Shown here: positions 35,897 through 45,967 of the stretch, in pieces
Layout: each line of letters begins with the position of its first letter
Numbering within the stretch: position 1 is the stretch's first letter
Assembly: GCF_004339745.1 (NCBI RefSeq)
Contig: NZ_SMGP01000001.1
Coordinates: forward strand, 1,798,001 to 1,862,000
Reading direction: 5' to 3'
Source: Paraburkholderia sp. BL9I2N2
Lineage (GTDB): Bacteria > Pseudomonadota > Gammaproteobacteria > Burkholderiales > Burkholderiaceae
Length of the DNA: 64,000 nt
Program-made: the position numbers and the translations under genes
The notes under the pieces: model-generated
What the model was told of the DNA's origin: nothing
The model's input: only the letters and a program-made list of their open reading frames with translations
Databases searched by the model: none

Positions 35897-36925
35897 CTAA
35901 TCGACAGTTTCCAGTTCTGCTGTTTCGACTTGCTCCTCGACCTCGCCAGATGCCCACTGCTGCTTGCCTACCGTGCCGCGGAATCGTTGGCGATACTGTC
36001 TGGGCGTAACGTTGAGCCGTCGGAAGAAAGTGGTTCGCATATGCGTGGCGCTATGAAAGCCACAATTGAACGCCACGGTCTTCAGAGGCGCATCGGTCTC
36101 CTCAAGCAGCTTCCTCGCGGTGTCCACGCGAACCTGCTCGACAAACGCGGACGGCGTCACCTTGGCATACTTCGCGAATAGCCTCGAGAACGTACGGCGG
36201 CTGACTGAAACAGCGCTGGCAAGCTGTTCGATCGATAACGCATCGGTAATGTGCTCGGTCACGTACCGGAGCACCTTGCCGACGATCGGATCCTGGTCCT
36301 TCCGTACTCCGACGTAAGGACTGTATTGAGACTGTCCGCCTTCTCGCTGGATGTAGACCACCAGGCGTTTCGCAACCCGCACCGCCAGTTCGTGCCCCCA
36401 GTCTTCCGCGACCAGCGAAAGACACAGGTCTATGCCCGCCGTCACGCCGGCAGAGGTAAAAAGGCGTCCGTCGCGGATGAAGATCCGGTCTGGCTGCACG
36501 CGTGCCTGAGGGAACTCGTCAGCGAGGCGATCCGCGTCTGCCCAGTGGGTCGTCACGTCCTTGCCGTCGAGCAGCCCGGCGTGCGCGAGCACGAATGCAC
36601 CGTTGCAAACGGAACCGAAGCGGGTTGCGCCGCGCGCCTGATCTTGCAACCAATTCAGAAACTCGGGCCGCGGCTCGGCATTGGGCAACCGCGGTCCGCC
36701 TGCGACCAGCAGCAAGTCGAATGGCGTGTCGAAGTCCGCATAGCTATAGGGAATCGCGAGTTGCATCCCGTTCGAGCACGACACGGTGCCGGCCTCGTTA
36801 CCCAGCAGAAACACCTCATACTTCTGGTGTTCAGGGAGAAATGTGTTGGCTTCCGCGAATACGTCCAGAGGGCCCGCAACATCCAGCGCCTGCACATCAT
36901 CGAATACAACAATGGCGACTTTCAT
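35897..36925 (-). CDS. GlxA-like regulator: DJ-1/PfpI domain plus AraC-type DNA-binding domain
   Basis: A 342-residue protein. Residues 1-190 form a DJ-1/PfpI (class I amidotransferase-like) domain: MKVAIVVFDDVQALDVAGPLDVF, LLVAGGP, and the nucleophile elbow GSVCNGAFVLAHAGLLDG with a Cys. Residues ~220-320 are two AraC helix-turn-helix units (LSIEQLASAVSVSRRTFSRLFAK; TARKLLEETDAPLKTVAFNCGF). Family members include activators of amine, carnitine and betaine catabolism (for example GbdR/CdhR in Pseudomonas); the target here is unknown. No gene close by is an obvious target: the next gene, divergent, is the 2-oxoglutarate dehydrogenase E1 515 bp away. Confidence 0.92.
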   Translation of the reverse strand: MKVAIVVFDDVQALDVAGPLDVFAEANTFLPEHQKYEVFLLGNEAGTVSCSNGMQLAIPYSYADFDTPFDLLLVAGGPRLPNAEPRPEFLNWLQDQARGATRFGSVCNGAFVLAHAGLLDGKDVTTHWADADRLADEFPQARVQPDRIFIRDGRLFTSAGVTAGIDLCLSLVAEDWGHELAVRVAKRLVVYIQREGGQSQYSPYVGVRKDQDPIVGKVLRYVTEHITDALSIEQLASAVSVSRRTFSRLFAKYAKVTPSAFVEQVRVDTARKLLEETDAPLKTVAFNCGFHSATHMRTTFFRRLNVTPRQYRQRFRGTVGKQQWASGEVEEQVETAELETVD

Positions 36926-37440
36926 GTCGTGACCCTCGTTCCTCGTTGCCGGACTTCATGTCCGCTGGACCCACTATAAGAGCGAAGCGCCACGGGATAA
37001 ATGCGTCGCGCCGAAAATCACTTATTACACGAAGTGCGGGTATGCAAGCCGGGAAATACTGGTAAAGCGGCACGCAGACCCGTTCGTTGGCCGTCGCAAG
37101 GGCGGAGTCAGGAGAGCGCGGTTCATTGCGGCGCCCCTCATGACCCTGTTCGCAGCCGACGCGCGGGGCAACACGGGCTACGTGGCCCAAATCTCACCTC
37201 TATTGGCCCGCGGCGGCGCCAACGATGCGCACGGTTGCCGTACCGACTACCTATGCTTTATCTCATCAATGCGGCTGGGATCTTAAAGCTCGGGCGCACC
37301 AGAGAATCTGTCGTCGGCGAAATGGTCGTCCGTCCTTAGCCCCTGGTTGCACGCCGGACTGGCCACGATGAGGCTACAGCCGCCTCAACCCATGTCACGG
37401 TCGAAGTTCAGACCGGACGCGAATCGAGGACAGATTCATC
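36926..37440. other. Intergenic, 515 bp, no gene
   Basis: Divergent promoter region between the GlxA-like gene and the E1 gene. It contains an AT-richer patch around 37250-37290 (TATGCTTTATCTCATCAATG) that may be part of the E1 promoter. Short frames here have no protein-like features. I see no riboswitch-like or tRNA-like structure. Confidence 0.4.
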
Positions 37441-40272
37441 ATGCTGATGGAAAAAATTCAAAGCTCTTTCCTGTTCGGGGGAAACGCCCCCTATGTCGAG
37501 GAGCAGTACGAACTCTACCTGGCTGACCCGGCATCGGTCGCGGATGAGTGGCGCGCGTATTTCGATGCGTTGCGCGAAACCCCCGCCATCGACGGCAGCG
37601 ACCGCGATGACGAACAGCATGCGCCTGTCGTTTCCACCTTCGTCGAGCTGGGCAAGCGCTCGCGCGCCACGGAGACGACGCTCGATGACGGACTCGCAAT
37701 CGCCAGAAAGCAGGTGGCGGTGCAGTCGTTGATTGCCGCGTTCCGCATGGTCGGCACGCGCAAGGCGAAACTCGACCCGCTGCTGTGGACTCCGCCGCAG
37801 GCCTCCGTCGAACTCACGCCGGCGTTCTACGGCTTGTCGGCGGCAGACATGTCCACGCGATTCAGCACGGCCGACACGTTTCTTTTCGACGAAGACGCAA
37901 CGCTGCGCGAGATCGTCGCGGCGCTCGAACAGACCTATTGCGGCACACTCGGCGCCGAATTCATGCACCTGAGCGATGCCGGCGAGCGGCGTTGGTGGCA
38001 AATGCAACTCGAGTCGACACGCGCGAGGCCTTCGTTTTCGGTAGCGGAGAAAAAACGGTTCCTCGAACGCCTGACGGCTGCTGAAGGACTGGAGAAGTAC
38101 CTGCACACGCGCTATGTCGGGCAAAAACGCTTCTCGCTGGAAGGCGGCGAATCGTTGATCGTGTTGCTGGACGAACTGGTTCGCTATGGCGCATCGAAGA
38201 AGGTCGGCACGGTGGTGATGGGCATGGCGCATCGCGGGCGTCTGAATGTGCTGGTGAACATTGTCGGCAAGCCTTTGCGCGCGCTCTTCGACGAGTTCGA
38301 GGGCAAGAGCGGCGACCCTCTGCCGGCCGGCGACGTCAAGTACCACAAGGGCTATAGCGGTGTCACGCAGACGGCCGACGGGCCTGTCGATGTCGTGCTT
38401 GCATTCAATCCCTCGCACCTGGAAATCGTCAACCCGGTCGTGCAAGGCATGGCGCGCGCCAAAGGCGAGACCTCGGGCACGGGCGACGGAAGCGACGTGT
38501 TGCCCGTCGAGATTCACGGTGACGCGGCGATGTCCGGGCAAGGCGTCGTGATGGAGACGTTGAGCCTGACGTACACCCGAGGACACGGCACGGGCGGAAC
38601 GGTCCACGTGGTCGTCAACAATCAGATCGGCTTTACGACTTCGGATCCGCGCGATACACGCTCGTCGTTCTACTGCACGGACATCGCGAAGATGATCGAG
38701 GCGCCGGTTTTGCACGTCAACGCCGACGACCCGGAAGCGGTGGCCATGGCGGTGCGCCTCGCGCTCGACTATCGCACGGCGTTCAGGCGCAGCGTGGTGA
38801 TCGATCTTGTCTGTTTCCGCAAGCACGGGCATCAGGAGCAGGACACGCCCGCCATCACGCAGCCGCTCATGTACCGCGCGATTACCAGCCACCCTGGCGT
38901 GAGGACCGTGTACGCGCAACAGTTGATCAAGGAAGGCGTAGTGACGCCGGAGCAGGTCAAGGACACCCTCGATGCACATCGAGGCAGTCTCGAACACGCG
39001 CGAAAAGCCGAAGCGCCCGGCGTATCTGTACAGCCAGACGAAATACCCACATGGCCGAAGTTTCTCGAGGACTATGCCGGCCCGGTCCAGTATGGTCCTC
39101 CGTTGCCCGCGCAGGTGCGCGCGTTGGCGCAGCAGATCTCGACCATCCCGGACGGATATGAAATCCATCCGCTGGTCGGCAAGATGATCGCCGCGCGCCG
39201 CGAGATGGCCGCGGGGAGAAAACCGGTCGATTGGGGCATGGGCGAGCACCTGGCGTTCGCTTCGTTGCTCGGCGCCGGGATCGATGTCCGCTTGAGCGGG
39301 CAGGACAGCGCGAGGGGCACGTTCAATCACCGCCACGCCGTTGTGCACAATCAGACACGCACGAGCAGGACGGAGGGCGTGTACATCCCGCTCGATCATA
39401 TCGACGGCGCAAGCGGCCGATTTACGGTGACGAACTCCATTCTGTCGGAGGCGGCCGTGCTGGCCTTCGAGTATGGCTACTCGACGGTCAACCGCAATGC
39501 GCTCGTCGTGTGGGAGGCGCAGTTCGGGGACTTCGCGAATGGTGCGCAGGTTGTGATCGATCAGTTCATCGCAGCGGGCGCCGCAAAGTGGGGGCAACTC
39601 AGCGGCTTGACCCTGTTCCTGCCGCACGGGCAGGACGGGCAGGGACCGGAACACGCGTCGGCGAGACTCGAGCGATATCTGCAGCTTTGCGCGCAGGACA
39701 ACATGCGGGTCACCCAACCGACCACGCCCGCGCAACTGTTCCATTTGCTGCGGATGCAAGCGGCTGTATTCGATCGCCGGCCGCTCGTCGTGATGACGCC
39801 CAAGTCGCTGTTGCGTCATCCGGAAGCGGTCAGCACGCTCGACGAGCTGGCCACGGGTGCGTTCCGCGAGATCCTGGTGGACACGCAGGTCGAGTCGTCG
39901 CGGGTGTCGAATGTGGAGCGCGTCATCGTGTCTTCGGGCAAGGTCTACTTCGACCTGCTCGAACAGCGCCGCACGTCGGGTGTTGACGATACGCCGCTCA
40001 TCCGCGTCGAACAGCTGTATCCGTTTCCGTCCAGGCAACTCGCCGCGGAGTTTGCGCGCTATCCGAATCTGAAGACCGTGGTCTGGTGTCAGGAGGAGTC
40101 GCGCAACCAGGGGGCATGGAGCTTCGTCGAACCGCAGTTGCGTGAGATCCTGCCTTCGGCCGCGCAATTGCAGTATGCGGGGCCGGCGGCTTCCGCGTCG
40201 ACCGCGCCCGGTTATCACGCGGTACATGCGGCGAGACAGGCTGCGCTTATCTCAAGTGCGTTCGCGCAATAA
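37441..40272 (+). CDS. sucA: 2-oxoglutarate dehydrogenase E1 component (stand-alone copy)
   Basis: A 943-residue thiamine-diphosphate enzyme of full E1o length. Starts MLMEKIQSSFLFGGNAPYVEEQYELYLADP, with the N-terminal E1 domain, the MGMAHRGRLNVLVNIVGKP motif, ThDP motif GDAAMSGQGVVMETLSL (GD to N...), NNQIGFTT and the pyrimidine-binding domain with NSILSEAAVLAFEYGYS. It decarboxylates 2-oxoglutarate and passes the succinyl group to E2. Neither sucB nor lpd is adjacent, unlike the normal operon, so it is probably a second copy or works with E2/E3 encoded elsewhere. Start could be the second Met (37447). Downstream is an acetolactate-synthase-like gene. Confidence 0.9.
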   Translation: MLMEKIQSSFLFGGNAPYVEEQYELYLADPASVADEWRAYFDALRETPAIDGSDRDDEQHAPVVSTFVELGKRSRATETTLDDGLAIARKQVAVQSLIAAFRMVGTRKAKLDPLLWTPPQASVELTPAFYGLSAADMSTRFSTADTFLFDEDATLREIVAALEQTYCGTLGAEFMHLSDAGERRWWQMQLESTRARPSFSVAEKKRFLERLTAAEGLEKYLHTRYVGQKRFSLEGGESLIVLLDELVRYGASKKVGTVVMGMAHRGRLNVLVNIVGKPLRALFDEFEGKSGDPLPAGDVKYHKGYSGVTQTADGPVDVVLAFNPSHLEIVNPVVQGMARAKGETSGTGDGSDVLPVEIHGDAAMSGQGVVMETLSLTYTRGHGTGGTVHVVVNNQIGFTTSDPRDTRSSFYCTDIAKMIEAPVLHVNADDPEAVAMAVRLALDYRTAFRRSVVIDLVCFRKHGHQEQDTPAITQPLMYRAITSHPGVRTVYAQQLIKEGVVTPEQVKDTLDAHRGSLEHARKAEAPGVSVQPDEIPTWPKFLEDYAGPVQYGPPLPAQVRALAQQISTIPDGYEIHPLVGKMIAARREMAAGRKPVDWGMGEHLAFASLLGAGIDVRLSGQDSARGTFNHRHAVVHNQTRTSRTEGVYIPLDHIDGASGRFTVTNSILSEAAVLAFEYGYSTVNRNALVVWEAQFGDFANGAQVVIDQFIAAGAAKWGQLSGLTLFLPHGQDGQGPEHASARLERYLQLCAQDNMRVTQPTTPAQLFHLLRMQAAVFDRRPLVVMTPKSLLRHPEAVSTLDELATGAFREILVDTQVESSRVSNVERVIVSSGKVYFDLLEQRRTSGVDDTPLIRVEQLYPFPSRQLAAEFARYPNLKTVVWCQEESRNQGAWSFVEPQLREILPSAAQLQYAGPAASASTAPGYHAVHAARQAALISSAFAQ

Positions 40273-40670
40273 TGGCTTGTGCATCTCGCGGTGATACCGC
40301 GCGCGGACCTTCAGTCGCTCGGGACGTGGATAAGCGGCCCGAGCGGCGACCGTTCGCATGCTACCGAAAATGATCTGCGAACGGCGTGTCATCGCAATGG
40401 CTCAAATGCGATCTATCTTGGCCCATATACAAGCGCTTTTATGCGTGTGCGCAGCCTCAATCATTGTCAGAATAAATAAAACCGTTTCTCACGATTCTTC
40501 CAGACGCACATCAAAAAAGTGCTGGATGGGCTGCGCTTCGTACGGAGAACCCGTTGGAGCAATCGCCCATGAGCTGGTAAGGAACATACGCTGTTCTCGA
40601 GTTGGAAGAGAAATCGTCCTTAGATTTTGGCCGCTGATGTTGTCAGCGTCCGTTTCCATGCGAGTCAGCC
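40273..40670. other. Intergenic, 398 bp, no convincing gene
   Basis: Gap between the E1 gene and the acetolactate-synthase-like gene, same strand. The stretch 40460-40500 (TTGTCAGAATAAATAAAACCG) is AT-rich for this replicon and may hold the promoter of the downstream gene, which argues against simple cotranscription. No protein-like frame seen. Confidence 0.4.
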
Positions 40671-42536
40671 ATGACCCAAAACCCAAACGCTGCTTTAAAC
40701 GCTCTCCTGAAACCGCCGGCTGCCGGCGAATCGATGTCGGGTGCCGACATCATCCTGCGCGTGCTCAGCGAACAGGGTGTCGATACCGTATTCGGCTATA
40801 GCGGCGGCGCAATTTTGCCGACGTACGATGCCGTCTTTCGTTTCAACGAAATGCACGCGCGAACTCCCGAGCGCCAGATCAAACTCGTCGTACCCGCCAA
40901 TGAACAGGCCGCCGGCTTCATGGCCGCGGGTTATGCGCGCGCGAGCGGCAAGGTCGGCGTATTCATGGTGACGTCAGGCCCTGGGGCGACGAACGCGGTG
41001 ACGCCGATCGCCGACTGCAACGGCGATTCGATCCCTGTCGTCCTCATATGCGGACAGGTGCCTCGTGCCATGATCGGCACCGATGCTTTCCAGGAAGCGC
41101 CCGTTTTCAACATCATGTCGGCGTGCGCAAAGCAGGTGTTTCTGGTGACCGACCCGGCAAAGCTGGAGCAGACGCTGCGGACCGCATTCGAAGTCGCTCG
41201 CACCGGCCGTCCAGGCCCGGTTGTCGTGGATGTGCCCAAGGACATCCAGAACTGGAGCGGCGTCTATCACGGGCACGGTACGCTGGAGTTTCGAGGCTAC
41301 TCTGACCGTCTTCGCATGGTGGCAAAAGGCGCTCGCCTCGAAGAGGACAAGCGCACCGAATTCTTCGATCTGCTGGCGCGCAGCAAACGACCGTTGCTGT
41401 ATGCCGGCGGCGGCATTATCACGGCCGGCGCAACGGCAGAGTTGCGCCAGTTTGCACAGCGCTTCGGGATCCCCGTGGTGACCACATTGATGGGTCTCGG
41501 CGCGATATCCGTGAAACACGAACTGGGGCTCGGCATGCTGGGCATGCACGGCGCGGCCTGTGCGAACTACGCGGTGGAAGATTGTGACTTCCTGATCGCG
41601 GTGGGCGCCCGATTCGATGACCGGGTTGCCGGTGGCCGCCCCGACGCATTCGCACCCAGAGCGCGGTATGTTGCGCACATCGACATCGACGAGGCGGAAA
41701 TCAACAAGGTGAAACGGGCGAACTGGACGCACGTAGGCGACGCGAAGGATACCTTGCTGTCACTGATGAAGCATGGTCCAGTCGAGCAACCGCCATTGGA
41801 CTGGCTGGACCGAATCAAGGAACTGAAACGGGTCTACGGTATGAACTACGACCGCAATAGCCCGGCAATTCAGCCACAGTTCGTAGTCGAAAAGCTCAGT
41901 GAAATTACCGGCGGGCGAGCCATCGTCACCACAGGCGTCGGTCAGCATCAGATGTGGGCTGCGCAATTTTTCGACTTCGTCGAACCGCGCAGCTTCCTGA
42001 CTTCGGGCAGTATGGGGACCATGGGTTTCGGGCTGCCCGCGGCGATCGGCGCTCAACTGGCGCGACCGGATGCGCTTGTCATCGACATCGATGGTGACGG
42101 CAGCATCCGCATGAATATTGGCGACCTGGAGACGGCAACCACCTACGGCGTGCCTGTCAAAGTACTGCTGCTCAACAATCTTGGTGACGGGATGATCCGG
42201 CAATGGCAGCGTCTCTTTTACGAGGGGCGCTTGTGCGTGAGCGACAAGTCGCTTCATCGCAAGGATTTCGTCATGGCAGCTCGGGCCGACGGGTTTGAGT
42301 TTGCCAGTCGCGTTGACGCAATCAGCGAACTCGAAGGCCAACTCAGGGCCTTCATAGAATTCGACGGACCGGCTTTCCTCGAAGTGATGGTCGACGAGAA
42401 TGCCGATGTCTTTCCGATGGTCGGACCAGGGCAAAGCTACGCGAATATGATCACCGGGCCGTTCATTCCGTCCCGGGTCGAGTCGGAAACCAGAGGGAAG
42501 GGCACGGAGCGTCAAGCGGCTGCGGATATGTTCTAA
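40671..42536 (+). CDS. Acetolactate synthase large subunit-like ThDP enzyme
   Basis: A 621-residue enzyme of the acetohydroxyacid synthase family: catalytic Glu in VPANEQAAGFMAAGYARASGK, TSGPGATNAVTPIADC, GQVPRAMIGTDAFQEAP, FAD/central domain and the ThDP motif DIDGDGSIRMN ... NNLGDGMIRQWQ. The sequence fits acetolactate synthase better than glyoxylate carboligase, which lacks the catalytic Glu. Normally an ilvN small subunit follows; none is here, so it is either a catabolic paralogue or uses a small subunit encoded elsewhere. About 45 extra residues at each end compared with the core are low-complexity. Confidence 0.88.
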   Translation: MTQNPNAALNALLKPPAAGESMSGADIILRVLSEQGVDTVFGYSGGAILPTYDAVFRFNEMHARTPERQIKLVVPANEQAAGFMAAGYARASGKVGVFMVTSGPGATNAVTPIADCNGDSIPVVLICGQVPRAMIGTDAFQEAPVFNIMSACAKQVFLVTDPAKLEQTLRTAFEVARTGRPGPVVVDVPKDIQNWSGVYHGHGTLEFRGYSDRLRMVAKGARLEEDKRTEFFDLLARSKRPLLYAGGGIITAGATAELRQFAQRFGIPVVTTLMGLGAISVKHELGLGMLGMHGAACANYAVEDCDFLIAVGARFDDRVAGGRPDAFAPRARYVAHIDIDEAEINKVKRANWTHVGDAKDTLLSLMKHGPVEQPPLDWLDRIKELKRVYGMNYDRNSPAIQPQFVVEKLSEITGGRAIVTTGVGQHQMWAAQFFDFVEPRSFLTSGSMGTMGFGLPAAIGAQLARPDALVIDIDGDGSIRMNIGDLETATTYGVPVKVLLLNNLGDGMIRQWQRLFYEGRLCVSDKSLHRKDFVMAARADGFEFASRVDAISELEGQLRAFIEFDGPAFLEVMVDENADVFPMVGPGQSYANMITGPFIPSRVESETRGKGTERQAAADMF

Positions 42537-42620
42537 GCAACTTCGTGTTGATTCACGCGCTTCTTACGCGTACGCCTTTGACAGCGTGACAATGCCGATG
42601 GCTGCGCTATACTTGCGGCG

Positions 42621-42986
42621 ATGAAAATCCTGCGGACACTTCTCGTCTTGCTGCTGTGTGTGATGCTGCCCCTCAGTGGGCTGGCAGCAAGCGGCACGAC
42701 TGGAGCGTGTCCCATGGAATCCGCCATGACCGGCGACACCGCCGCCATGTCGGCTGATATGCCCGGCTGCGATTCGGCAAGCCCCATGTCCAGTGAACAC
42801 GCCAAGTCGAAGATATCGCTGTGCAAGGTGAGCGCCCAGTGTCAGATGGGCAGCCTCTATCACCCCGTTTCTTCTCCCACCGTGACTCGACCCGCCGGGT
42901 CGTTTGTTCCCGTCAGCTTCCACTACGCACAGTCGCTCTCCATCCGCGAGCCGGATGGCCTCTGGCGTCCACCGCAGTCCCTCTAA
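42621..42986 (+). CDS. Small exported Cys/Met-rich protein at the head of the copper-efflux cluster
   Basis: A 121-residue protein with a signal peptide (MKILRTLLVLLLCVMLPLSG, cleavage near 22 at GLAAS). The mature part has clustered Met and Cys residues (Cys30, Cys50, Cys68, Cys74; SAMTGDTAAMSADMPGC), suggesting soft-metal binding. No family name can be given with confidence. It lies 112 bp upstream of the CusC-like gene and in the same direction, so a role in periplasmic copper or silver handling is inferred from context. Confidence 0.65.
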   Translation: MKILRTLLVLLLCVMLPLSGLAASGTTGACPMESAMTGDTAAMSADMPGCDSASPMSSEHAKSKISLCKVSAQCQMGSLYHPVSSPTVTRPAGSFVPVSFHYAQSLSIREPDGLWRPPQSL

Positions 42987-43098
42987 CTCCATCGTTCTGG
43001 TTCGCCGCTTTTACGCGGTGATGTCGTCCCGTTTCGGGATGTGAGTGCGTGTGTCCGCTCGCGCGGCTACACACGGCTCGACCATTCGAGGTTAGACC

Positions 43099-44400
43099 AT
43101 GCTTTCCATCATCGGCACGCCGGCATCCCGGCGCGCCTGGGCTAGCTCGTGCGCCGTCTTCCTTGCGTTCGGCCTGCTGGCTGGCCGCGCGGCGCATGCC
43201 CAAGACGCGGGCTTGACGCTCGACGAGGCACTTCAAATAGCCACTAGTCGCTCGTCCTCGATCCAGGCTGCGCAAGCCTCGGTTCGGGGAAGTTCGGACG
43301 TGGTTGTCAAAGCCGGGCAATTGCCCAATCCCACGTTGAATCTGAGTGTCCAGGACCTGCCTGTCAATGGACCCAATGCCTTCACGATCGGCCAGGACAA
43401 TTTCACGATGCGTGGCATCGGCATCCAGCAGGAGTGGGTTTCTCCCGCAAAGCGCCGGCTGCAAACAACGCTGGCCGATCGTGCCGTGGAGCGCGACAAA
43501 TCGACGTACCTCGAAAAGGTCGCGGAGGTTCGTCAGCAAGTGGCGATGGCCTGGCTCAATGCCATCTACGCAAAGAAGGCCGTCGCGCTGAGTCAGGCGC
43601 TGGTCGACCATCTGAGCCAGGAGCTCGCCGCAAAACAGGCGTCGTACCGTGGCGCAAAAGGGGCGGCGATCGATGTCGCCCAGGCGAGCCTGACGCTTGG
43701 CAATGCGCGTGATGAACTGATCAGCGCCCAGCAGGACGAGAGGACCGCGTTGATCACGCTGTCGCGCTGGACGGGAGCGGGCAATGTGCTCGAAGTGGGC
43801 GGCACGCCGCCGGCACTCCAGTCACACGTATCGGGTTTGAGCGTCGAGCAGCTTGCTCAGGTTCAGCCTTCGTTGATCGCGGCCCGCGCAGCCATTTCGC
43901 TGGCCGATGCCGACACGGACGTTACCCGAAGCAACCGAAGCCCGAACTGGACCTGGGGGCTGACCTACTTCAAGAGCGGTGGCAAGTTCCCGGACTATGT
44001 GTCGGTCGGTGTTTCCATCCCTTTGCCGATCCATCGCGGGAACGTCGAAGACCGCGACGTCGAGCAAAAGTCCGAAATGGGCACGCAGGCGCGGCTCGTT
44101 TATGAAGACACCGAGCGGCAGGTGGTCGCGGATATCCAGAGTCTGACGGCAAAGCTCGCCAGTGGGCGGGGGCGTCTGGCCAACGCCAGACAAACCGTTC
44201 TTCCCGCGGCCGAACAAAAAGTGCAACTGGCCAATGCCGCGTACCGGTCGGGTACCGGCACGCTCTCCGATGCGTTGGACGCGAGACACACACAGCTCGA
44301 AGCGGACCTTCAGGTGTTGAACCTTGAACGGGACGTTTCCCTCGTCTGGGCGCAGCTCGAATACCAGGTTTTGCCGCCCGACCTGACCTCCGCCCAGTAA
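43099..44400 (+). CDS. cusC: CusC/CzcC-type outer-membrane efflux protein
   Basis: A 433-residue TolC-superfamily protein with a signal peptide ending near residue 34 (AGRAAHAQD). It contains LTLDEALQIATSRSSSIQAAQASVRG and the two coiled-coil hairpins of outer-membrane factors; PNPTLNLSVQDLP and QEWVSPAKRRLQTTLADRAVE are typical of the heavy-metal group. First of a tightly packed CusCBA-F operon (10 bp before the adaptor). It forms the outer-membrane channel of the pump. Confidence 0.9.
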   Translation: MLSIIGTPASRRAWASSCAVFLAFGLLAGRAAHAQDAGLTLDEALQIATSRSSSIQAAQASVRGSSDVVVKAGQLPNPTLNLSVQDLPVNGPNAFTIGQDNFTMRGIGIQQEWVSPAKRRLQTTLADRAVERDKSTYLEKVAEVRQQVAMAWLNAIYAKKAVALSQALVDHLSQELAAKQASYRGAKGAAIDVAQASLTLGNARDELISAQQDERTALITLSRWTGAGNVLEVGGTPPALQSHVSGLSVEQLAQVQPSLIAARAAISLADADTDVTRSNRSPNWTWGLTYFKSGGKFPDYVSVGVSIPLPIHRGNVEDRDVEQKSEMGTQARLVYEDTERQVVADIQSLTAKLASGRGRLANARQTVLPAAEQKVQLANAAYRSGTGTLSDALDARHTQLEADLQVLNLERDVSLVWAQLEYQVLPPDLTSAQ

Positions 44401-44410
44401 AGAGAAAAAC

Positions 44411-45967
44411 ATGAACCAGAAACTGATCGTTCGCGCCGTGGCGGCAGTGTTCACTGCCGCTGCGCTTGTAGGCGCCGGCTATGTGACCGGCAGTCATCGT
44501 GCCGCAACAAGTACGCCCACGGCGTCAGCCACAGCCGCGACTCCATCCGCAGCCGGAGACAAGATCGACCCGAAAACTGGCCGCAACGTGCTCTATTGGC
44601 ACGATCCGATGGTGCCGAACCAGCACTTCGACAAGCCCGGCAAATCACCCTTCATGAACATGGAGCTTCAGCCCGTCTTCGCGGACGAAGGGAGTTCCAG
44701 CGGTATCAAGGTCGACTCGACGCTGCAACAGAATCTCGGCATCCGATACGCGACGGTGGTCCGGCAGGACGCCTCTGAAAGTTTCGATGCGATCGGAACC
44801 ACCCAGTTCGATGAGTCGATGGCCGATGTCATCCAGTCGCGGGTGACGGGTTATATCGATCACCTGTACGCGAGCGCGCCGATGCAACGTGTCGCGAAGG
44901 GGGTGCCGATTGCGTCGCTCTTCGTGCCCGACTGGTTGGCGCCTCAGGAAGAGTATCTGGCGCTCAAACGCGGGGGCATGGATGCCGGACTGCTTGCCGC
45001 CGCACGTGCACGCATGCGGGCGCTGTCGATTCCGGACGGGCTGATTGCCAGCCTCGAGCGAACCGGAAAAGCGCAGACCCATGTCACGCTATTCGCCCAG
45101 CAAGCCGGCGTGCTGACGGAACTGAATGTTCGCGATGGTGCGATGGTGTCGCCTGGACAAACGCTCGCCAAGATCGCGGGGCTGTCGAAGCTGTGGCTGA
45201 TCGTTGAGATACCCGAGTCGCTCGCATTGCAGGTGCGGCCCGGCATGATGGTCGACGCGACGTTCGCCGGCGACGCTTCGCAACACTTTAGCGGCCACAT
45301 CCGTGAAATCCTGCCGGGCATCAGTCCGGACAGCCGGACGCTGCAGGCGCGCCTCGAAATCGACAACGCAGGACTGAAGCTGACCCCCGGGATGCTGATG
45401 CGCGCACGGGTCAGTGGAGCGAAACCGGTCTCGCGGCTGCTTGTGCCGTCCGAAGCGGTCATCACGACCGGCAAGCGCTCGATCGTCATTGTCAGGAATA
45501 GCGATGGCCGGTTGCAGCCTGTCCAGGTTGTGATCGGCCACGATAGCGGCGACGGCACCGAGGTCACGAGCGGGCTGACCGAAGGCCAACAGGTCGTCGC
45601 GTCGGGCCAGTTCCTGATCGACTCCGAAGCAAGCCTGAGGTCCGTGCTGCCGAAACTCGAAGGAAGCGCGGCACCGGCGGCGTCGGCCTCGACTTCCGCT
45701 CCTGCTCCTGCTCCTGCCTCCGCGCCCGCTGCCGCGCAAACCTACGAAACGACCGGCAGGGTCGAAAAAGTCACCAGCAGCGACATCACGTTCTCACATC
45801 AACCCGTGCCGGCGCTAGGCTGGGGTGCGATGACCATGACCTTCGGCAAGCCGTCTCCGACGGCCTTTCCGGACGTCAAGGTCGGCGAGTCCGTGCATTT
45901 CGTTTTCAAGCCGTCCGACGACGGCTACCAGTTGACGCAGGTCGAACCGGCCGGAGGCGCGAAATGA
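44411..45967 (+). CDS. cusB: CusB-type periplasmic adaptor with heavy-metal-binding and C-terminal CusF-like domains
   Basis: A 518-residue adaptor. One N-terminal transmembrane helix (about 8-26), then a YHS-like heavy-metal-binding domain ([31 protein letters not shown]), the membrane-fusion core ([45 protein letters not shown]), an Ala-Pro linker (about 418-440) and a C-terminal CusF-like OB domain (about 445-515) with the copper site H-x7-W-x2-M-x-M ([15 protein letters not shown]). It collects Cu(I)/Ag(I) and hands it to the pump. It overlaps CusA by 4 bp. Confidence 0.93.
   Translation: MNQKLIVRAVAAVFTAAALVGAGYVTGSHRAATSTPTASATAATPSAAGDKIDPKTGRNVLYWHDPMVPNQHFDKPGKSPFMNMELQPVFADEGSSSGIKVDSTLQQNLGIRYATVVRQDASESFDAIGTTQFDESMADVIQSRVTGYIDHLYASAPMQRVAKGVPIASLFVPDWLAPQEEYLALKRGGMDAGLLAAARARMRALSIPDGLIASLERTGKAQTHVTLFAQQAGVLTELNVRDGAMVSPGQTLAKIAGLSKLWLIVEIPESLALQVRPGMMVDATFAGDASQHFSGHIREILPGISPDSRTLQARLEIDNAGLKLTPGMLMRARVSGAKPVSRLLVPSEAVITTGKRSIVIVRNSDGRLQPVQVVIGHDSGDGTEVTSGLTEGQQVVASGQFLIDSEASLRSVLPKLEGSAAPAASASTSAPAPAPASAPAAAQTYETTGRVEKVTSSDITFSHQPVPALGWGAMTMTFGKPSPTAFPDVKVGESVHFVFKPSDDGYQLTQVEPAGGAK

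Noticed and set aside
37408..40227. A 939-codon open frame on minus, opposite the E1 gene
   Set aside because: It mirrors the E1 codon phase in a GC-rich gene; its translation is Arg/His-rich, has no domain motif, and E1 on plus is unambiguous.
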